Below are positions 25,600-30,606 of a stretch of DNA of 30,606 nt, in pieces. Below the pieces are notes generated by a model, which was given only the letters and a program-made list of their open reading frames with translations, ran no database searches and was not told where the DNA came from. Every line of letters starts with the position of its first letter. Position 1 is the stretch's first letter. The stretch lies in contig JNDT01001131.1 of the NCBI GenBank assembly GCA_000697055.1, forward strand, positions 1-30,606, written 5' to 3'. Made by a program: the position numbers and the translations under genes. The stretch is from Saksenaea vasiformis B4078. Lineage: Eukaryota; Mucoromycota; Mucoromycetes; Mucorales; Saksenaeaceae.

Positions 25600-28208
25600 C
25601 TATTGGACCCTACGTCGGGCTAGAGCTCTTTGTCTAATTTCTTCAATCTCTTTCGCTCGCCGCTTGTGTCTATCTTGAGTGACTTGTTCCGAATGTGCGC
25701 CTCCTTTGACTGCGCCCGCCTTTGTTTCGTCTGGTTTCTCCGTGCTTTCCATCTCTAGTACATTTGGCCCATGCTCGCCGTTTAGTCTGGTTTTCGGCAG
25801 TTTCCGTATCCGTACTTGTCCCTCACCGTTCCGCACCCAGTCCCATAATATCTTGCTTACGCCTTTCATTACTGCTTTGTTGGTATACGTCACGTGCATG
25901 TACAACACCCAGTCCAGGTCTGCATAAAGAATTTTGTGCCGATCCAGCATATCCGAGAAGGAACACAAAGGATGCAGATGCAGAGCTACTAAAGCACCAG
26001 ATCTTACACCGAACGATCCTTCATCCGCAGCCAACCCTTCTGTCAGATGCTCATCAGGGGAGTAATGAGAGAAGACGCTCCTGTTGACTCCTTTGTTTGC
26101 GATGTTTGTAAAATAGCCTGCAAGGAACGATTTCAATATGGGCACCGGATCAACGGTTTCTCCGTTGCTATCGTCGCCAATTTTACGTTTTCCCTTAACT
26201 GTTTTTTTCTTCTGTCGTTGCGCACGGGTAATCGGTAGTTCAAGCTTTTCCATGACATCAACAAGCTGACTGCGCACGCTTGTCGCCATCTCTAATACTT
26301 TCGAGTTGATCCAGTGTTCTCGGCACCAGCTTCTGTCTTTATCATGACGTTTCCATTCTTTCCATACATTAAGGTAAGTCATATGGTCGCCAGTATGATG
26401 AGCAAACTTCAATTTACACTCTTCCGCCCGGATCATCGCTTCTTCTCCGCCCTTACTGCGTGCACTCGGTGCTCGAAACAGATCATTCTCGCCAGCAAGA
26501 ATGCTTACGATGGTTAAGACTTCATCGCTACAATGGTATTCCTCGGCAGAACTTATTAAAACCCTGGCCAGGGAAGGGGAAAGGGGGAAATAACTCATTT
26601 TGTCGCCCAAGGGTGTGAGTTGTCCCGTTTCCTGGATCGCACCGAGGAGATACAGCTGTTTCAATGCGTTTTTCACAAGCGTCTCATCCGGAGGATCAAT
26701 GAATTCGAAGTTCAGCACGTCCACGATACCCATTTTCTTTAAAGCCAAGACAGTACTCAAAAGACTACTTCGCTGGATCTCTGGAACAGTGTTTGGTAAC
26801 ATGCGATCGTAGCTCTCAGGATTGTAGAGCCTATAAGCTTTTCCTGGAGCAGTTCTATCGAAATCAGGAAACGATAGTATTAGCATTTTCTCAAATGCCT
26901 AACATGTTATACTTGCCTACCAGCACGCCCAGCGCGCTGAGTGGCGGCAGCTTGACTAATCTCAGTTACAAGCAGAGCATCCATCCCTGTATTGGCATCA
27001 TACGACTTTTCCTTGACAAATCCTGAATCAACCACATAACGGATTCCTGGAATCGTTACGGACGTCTAACGGGATGTGTTCAGTCGTATTCCAGTTTTTC
27101 CAGTTCAGATTATTACCTGTGCGACGTTAGTGGCAAACACTACTTTTCGCACACCCTCTGCTGGCAGCTCAAACACAGCCTTCTGGTCGTACGTCTCCAG
27201 ACTGGCATAGAGTGGATAAACCGCAACATCTTTGACTCCCCGACCTTCCTCGTAAAAGCGCACCTGCCGTTTGTAGTCTAGCGACGACTTTCTTTCTTCA
27301 AATGCTCGACAAGCTCGTTCAATATCATTCTGACCAGTCAAGAACACTAATATATCGCCCGGTGCTTCTTTTGTGTGAATCTCCCATGCTACGTCCACTG
27401 CATGATCCACAAACGTCGATTTTAGTGATGACAGGCGCTGTGCATTCTTATGATAAATAACTTCTACAGGATACGTTCTTCCCGGGATCTCAAAGATAGG
27501 GCATTCGTCAAAGAAATCTGAGAATTTTTCGACGTCGAGTGTAGCCGACATGACCAATATTTTCAAGTCGGGTCGCAGTCGATGCGTCTTCTTAAGCAGC
27601 CCAAAGAGGACGTCAGTTTCAAGTGTACGTTCATGTGCTTCATCAATGACAACGACAGAGTATTGAGTGAGATACGGATCTTGCGTCGCTTCACGTAACA
27701 GTACACCGTCGGTCATGTACTTCAGTCGGGTGGAAGGGCTCGTGCGATCGTCGAAACGGATGGTGTATCCAACAGTCGATCCCAAACGAACGTCTTGCTC
27801 TTCGCTCACGCGCTTTGCAACTAGACAAACCTAGTGTCACGAACAAGTAACGTTCATGTCCATGTCTTACCTGTAATGGCCGCAATCCGTCTGAAATTTT
27901 GCTATCAGTAAGTAGCTGATTTCAATCAAAAGTCTTCGATCGGGTTTACCTCGGTTGGGTTACGCCGATCTTCTTTATCTCAGGCATCCCCTCCAGAATA
28001 TATTGCGGGATTTGTGTTGTCTTGCCCGAACCTTCATCAATAGTCGGTAAACATCGCATCGTTTACAATAAATTTTTCTCGTTAACGTACCAGTTTCTCC
28101 AATGATGACTAGTACATTATATTCTCTAATGGCATCTATCAATTCTTGCTTGTACTCGAATGTAGGCAGCGATTCTCTCTGCTCTACCAAACGATCACGG
28201 GAGCCCAT
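25600..28208 (-). CDS. DHX40: DEAH-box ATP-dependent RNA helicase, DHX40-like
   Basis: The product is an SF2 DEAH/RHA helicase, best resembling DHX40 in length (775 residues versus about 779) and in blocks such as [14 protein letters not shown] and [11 protein letters not shown]. Six exons join in frame: 28208-28091, 28031-27950, 27890-27871, 27820-27117, 27065-26917 and 26854-25600. Motifs in order: I GETGSGKTT (37-45), Ia TQPRRIAA, II DEAH (133-136), III SAT (165-167), [23 protein letters not shown] (351-358). The ratchet/winged-helix region and OB-fold C-terminus follow. The third exon has only 20 nt and supplies part of motif Ia. The intron at 26916-26855 has a GC donor (TAG|GCAAGT) inside motif VI. 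The start [10 protein letters not shown] is the first in-frame ATG, although about 50 codons upstream of it are open without an ATG. DHX35 or Prp22-type relatives are alternatives; the exact orthology is less sure than the family. Confidence 0.88.
27871..27890 (-). other. 20-nt microexon in the helicase gene
   Basis: Between introns 27949-27891 and 27870-27821 lies an exon of 20 nt, encoding RIAAIT with split codons at both ends. It is needed to complete the conserved helicase motif Ia; skipping it would shift the frame. Confidence 0.85.
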
Positions 28209-29285
28209 GTCAACGATCCACACTTGTCGAATGTGCCACGCGGCTGCTGCTCCAATTGTCAACTCAGATACGATGTGACTTCCTTGTTGAGGAACCTCGA
28301 CGATAATGCATTGCAGCTGCCCACGTCTCTGTGAAACAATGTCTTGCTGCAGCGCGACTCATTAGGTCCGAATTGGACCTTAATTAGTGCGTCTATTCAG
28401 TTATCAGAGAGAGAGCACATCTATTCCTTAGCGATGTGTCACCATTAAACGGGTGATTGCAGTCGAATACACAAAAAGCGGATGAAACATGTGGTGATCG
28501 CAGTAGTGAATTACGTTTGGTTAGCTCTTATCTGATCATGAAATTTGTTAAATGTACTACCATTAGATAGGTGAATCATAAATTTTAACCGATTGTGTGT
28601 GATCCAGATTAAGTTTTCTTTATGCATGAAATGCATTCTGTTGATGGATGTTTTGATCATACCCGGCATTTTACTTTATCCGCAGTGTCTATCGCACGTT
28701 TGAACTTCAGATGTATTTTGCATGTTGTGGAACAGGTCATTAACCACATATGATGAGTTCATGTACCCCCATGATGCAGCTTCTCGGCACGCAAATGAGC
28801 CGCCGTGCGGGCGACTGTCCAAAGTTCATCCGATGCGGAGAACGCAGGTAGCATCCACTAGCTAGTAGGTACCCTGAGATGTCAAGGATTCCCGTTAATT
28901 TAGCCAGTTACTAGAGGTCATACGAACAACACGAAGTCATTATGCATGATAACTTTTACTTTCCTTGTTTTATACACCCGCCTTCCGGTTCCTTTCTTCT
29001 TCCTTTCTTCTTTCCTTTTGCCTTAATCCCTCATCACTGAAGTACTAGCAGTAGACACTTTTATCATTAGGTAACGTTGAGATTCTACGAGTATTCATAT
29101 CCAACTTTCTTTTTTGTACACATGACATGACAATCATTTCCATCGATAAAATAGTATCGTGGCCTTTGTTTAAAGATTCAGTTGATGAGTTTCAGGGAAC
29201 AGAAGAAAGAAATGAAAACAGTCTCCTAGCCAGTGAGATATTCGTTAACCTCAATCTTGTCGAGAGACAGTTGCGTTGAGAAACT

Positions 29286-29482
29286 GCGGAATGTACGCAC
29301 TGTGGGGAAAAGGCACCGACAATTCACCTTTTTTGTCATTTTCAGGTAAATAGTCGGAATCATTGTGTCAGCTTCAAGACATACTTGGCAGTAAATGGCT
29401 ACACTGCAACGACTATCTACCTGAAATGACAAAAAAAAACAGATGAATTGTCGGAAACGCCTTTCCTGCAGCGTATGTCTGC
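29286..29482. repeat. Imperfect palindromic element, arms about 71 bp, loop about 53 bp
   Basis: The left arm (29286-29356) pairs with the right arm (29410-29482) with a few mismatches and small indels. The best-matched parts are CCGACAATTCA.. and TTTTTTGTCATTTTCAGGTA, present in reverse complement on the right. Size and structure fit a small non-autonomous foldback or MITE-like element, but I see no transposase and no clear target duplication. Confidence 0.7.
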
Positions 29483-30207
29483 TTAGAGGTTTTATATTTC
29501 TTCAAATTCTTCTACCTGCTATGAATTTACACTTCATAAAAATGGTCACTGAAAGATATTCGACAAGAATAGCATCATTGTTATGTACGATACAGCATTA
29601 TTAACTCAGTGATAGTGATGACGCTTTCGGTCAGATATCTCAAGCATACAAGTAAAGATCTATTATGTTCTAAAGTTAGATGATTTCCATAACGAAATGG
29701 TGTCCAGCCCTTTCTTGCCAAACTCCTGCACATAGCTTTGTTCAGAGAATGTTGTGCATTTTACAAAGACATGTCGTTCACTGCCAATGTTTACTGCTGT
29801 TACATTTGCAGTTATTGGGTATCATGCTTAATTCTTTGTGTTGCTATTTGGACATAAGGGAATTGTATGATTAGAGAATTCTTCATGTGATCCACGTCCA
29901 TGGATCGGCGTTTTTCAGTTGAATTTGCCATACGTTGGATCGAACAAAAATGATCAATAGAAAGAAAGGTTAATGTTCCATTAATACTCATTGTATCTCG
30001 TTGTTAGAATCACTTTCTGCATCAGATAGCATAACCAATCTCTGACGGGGGATTCAGCGTGGAAAAGCGCATCACACGGTTACCAGTAGCCGGTCAATTT
30101 GAAGGAAAAAAAAACTGCTACTTTATCATATCACTACATTTGGTGGCAATGTCAAGTTACATTAACACAAATTAGAAAGGGTAACCATGTGAATTTGAAG
30201 ACAATAT

Positions 30208-30424
30208 AATTGACTTCTTGTCCGGAGGGCCAAACATCAGCCTAGAGTTGCGGTGATCATCTTCCTTTTATTCGCGAAACTTCCAGAAAAATGAGACATC
30301 TAATCTATAAAGTCTCTAACTATCTATCTAAAAAACCGTGATCATCACTGAAGCCGGTCGAAAGGGAGGGTGAGGGAGGGAGAACTCTAGGCTGATGTTT
30401 GGCCCTCCGGACAAGAAGTCAATT
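30208..30424. repeat. Perfect 40-bp inverted repeat bounding a 137-bp centre
   Basis: Bases 30208-30247 (starting AATTGACTTCTTGTCCGGAG) are the exact reverse complement of 30385-30424. The arms enclose 137 bp and resemble terminal inverted repeats of a 217-bp MITE. I find no obvious target-site duplication outside the arms. The inner 18 bases of the left arm also begin the direct repeat described separately. Confidence 0.9.
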
Positions 30425-30606
30425 TTCTATCGCGAATGCTCCAGAAAATTGTTCTTGTCCATCGGACTGCCAAACATCAGCCTAGAGTTGCGGTGATCAT
30501 CTTCCTTTTATTCGCGAAACTTCCAGAAAAATGAGACATCTAATCTATAAAGTCTCTAACTATCTATCTAAAAAACCGTGATCATCACTGAAGCCGGTCG
30601 AAAGGG
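30230..30606. repeat. Direct repeat of at least 137 bp with 240-bp period
   Basis: Bases 30230-30366 and 30470-30606 are identical by eye over all 137 positions; the second copy is cut by the window edge, so the true repeat may be longer. A diverged submodule (CGCGAA..CCAGAAAA) also occurs between the copies at about 30431-30448. This looks like the edge of a tandem array or of nested copies of one repeat family. Confidence 0.9.

Larger units (their letters stand above)
28209..30606. other. Gene-poor right end
   Basis: About 2.4 kb with no protein gene I can support. The first 150 bases hold the helicase 5' region. A short perfect palindrome (AGGTCC-GAATT-GGACCT) lies near 28365-28381, a pyrimidine-rich tract at about 28980-29025, a hairpin element at 29286-29482 and a complex repeat from 30208 to the edge. 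Nothing else stands out. Confidence 0.6.

Overview
The window is nuclear eukaryotic DNA from a filamentous fungus, most likely an early-diverging lineage such as Mucoromycota; this placement is an inference. Most genes are split by many short introns (about 47-150 nt, mostly 50-70) with clear GT..AG borders. The gene content is fungal, for example a secreted ML-domain lipid-transfer protein, a UTP25-type nucleolar factor and a membrane-anchored GT1 glycosyltransferase. Poly-A/poly-T, poly-Glu, poly-Thr and CT/GA low-complexity tracts are common. I found no bacterial operons, CRISPR arrays, rRNA or supportable tRNA genes.

Layout, left to right. A gene truncated by the left edge (minus strand, 1-161) is followed by a 1.35 kb gap with a 41-bp-period repeat. 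Then come three plus-strand housekeeping genes: uracil phosphoribosyltransferase (FUR1, 1514-2482, 6 exons), the vacuolar sorting subunit VPS18 (3119-7179, 16 exons) and the ribosome-biogenesis factor UTP25 (7462-10539, 12 exons). UTP25 converges on a minus-strand RING plus TRAF-type zinc-finger protein (10720-12744, 4 exons). An intronless Cut8/Sts1-like gene (13892-14749) converges on a small five-exon kinetochore gene of the NSL1/Mis14 family (16022-16860, minus). Next are a secreted ML-domain (NPC2-like) protein (17910-18407, minus), the tRNA m1A58 methyltransferase catalytic subunit TRM61 (20288-21562, plus, 6 exons), a type-I-membrane GT1 glycosyltransferase (23584-25393, minus, 4 exons) and a DHX40-like DEAH-box helicase (25600-28208, minus, 6 exons). 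The last 2.4 kb has no recognisable gene but carries a palindromic element and a 240-bp-spaced direct repeat with internal inverted arms.

The genes do not form one pathway. They are a typical fungal mix: pyrimidine salvage, endolysosomal fusion, rRNA processing, ubiquitin signalling, mitosis, tRNA modification, lipid or glycan handling and RNA remodelling. I reconstructed the exon structures by hand from splice signals, reading-frame continuity and family motifs; every multi-exon model closes in frame. The most distinctive molecular feature is that four of the 51 reconstructed introns need a GC rather than GT donor. The most distinctive structural features are the repeats at the right edge. 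I saw no convincing new biological system; several coding-like remnants in the gaps are flagged with low confidence.
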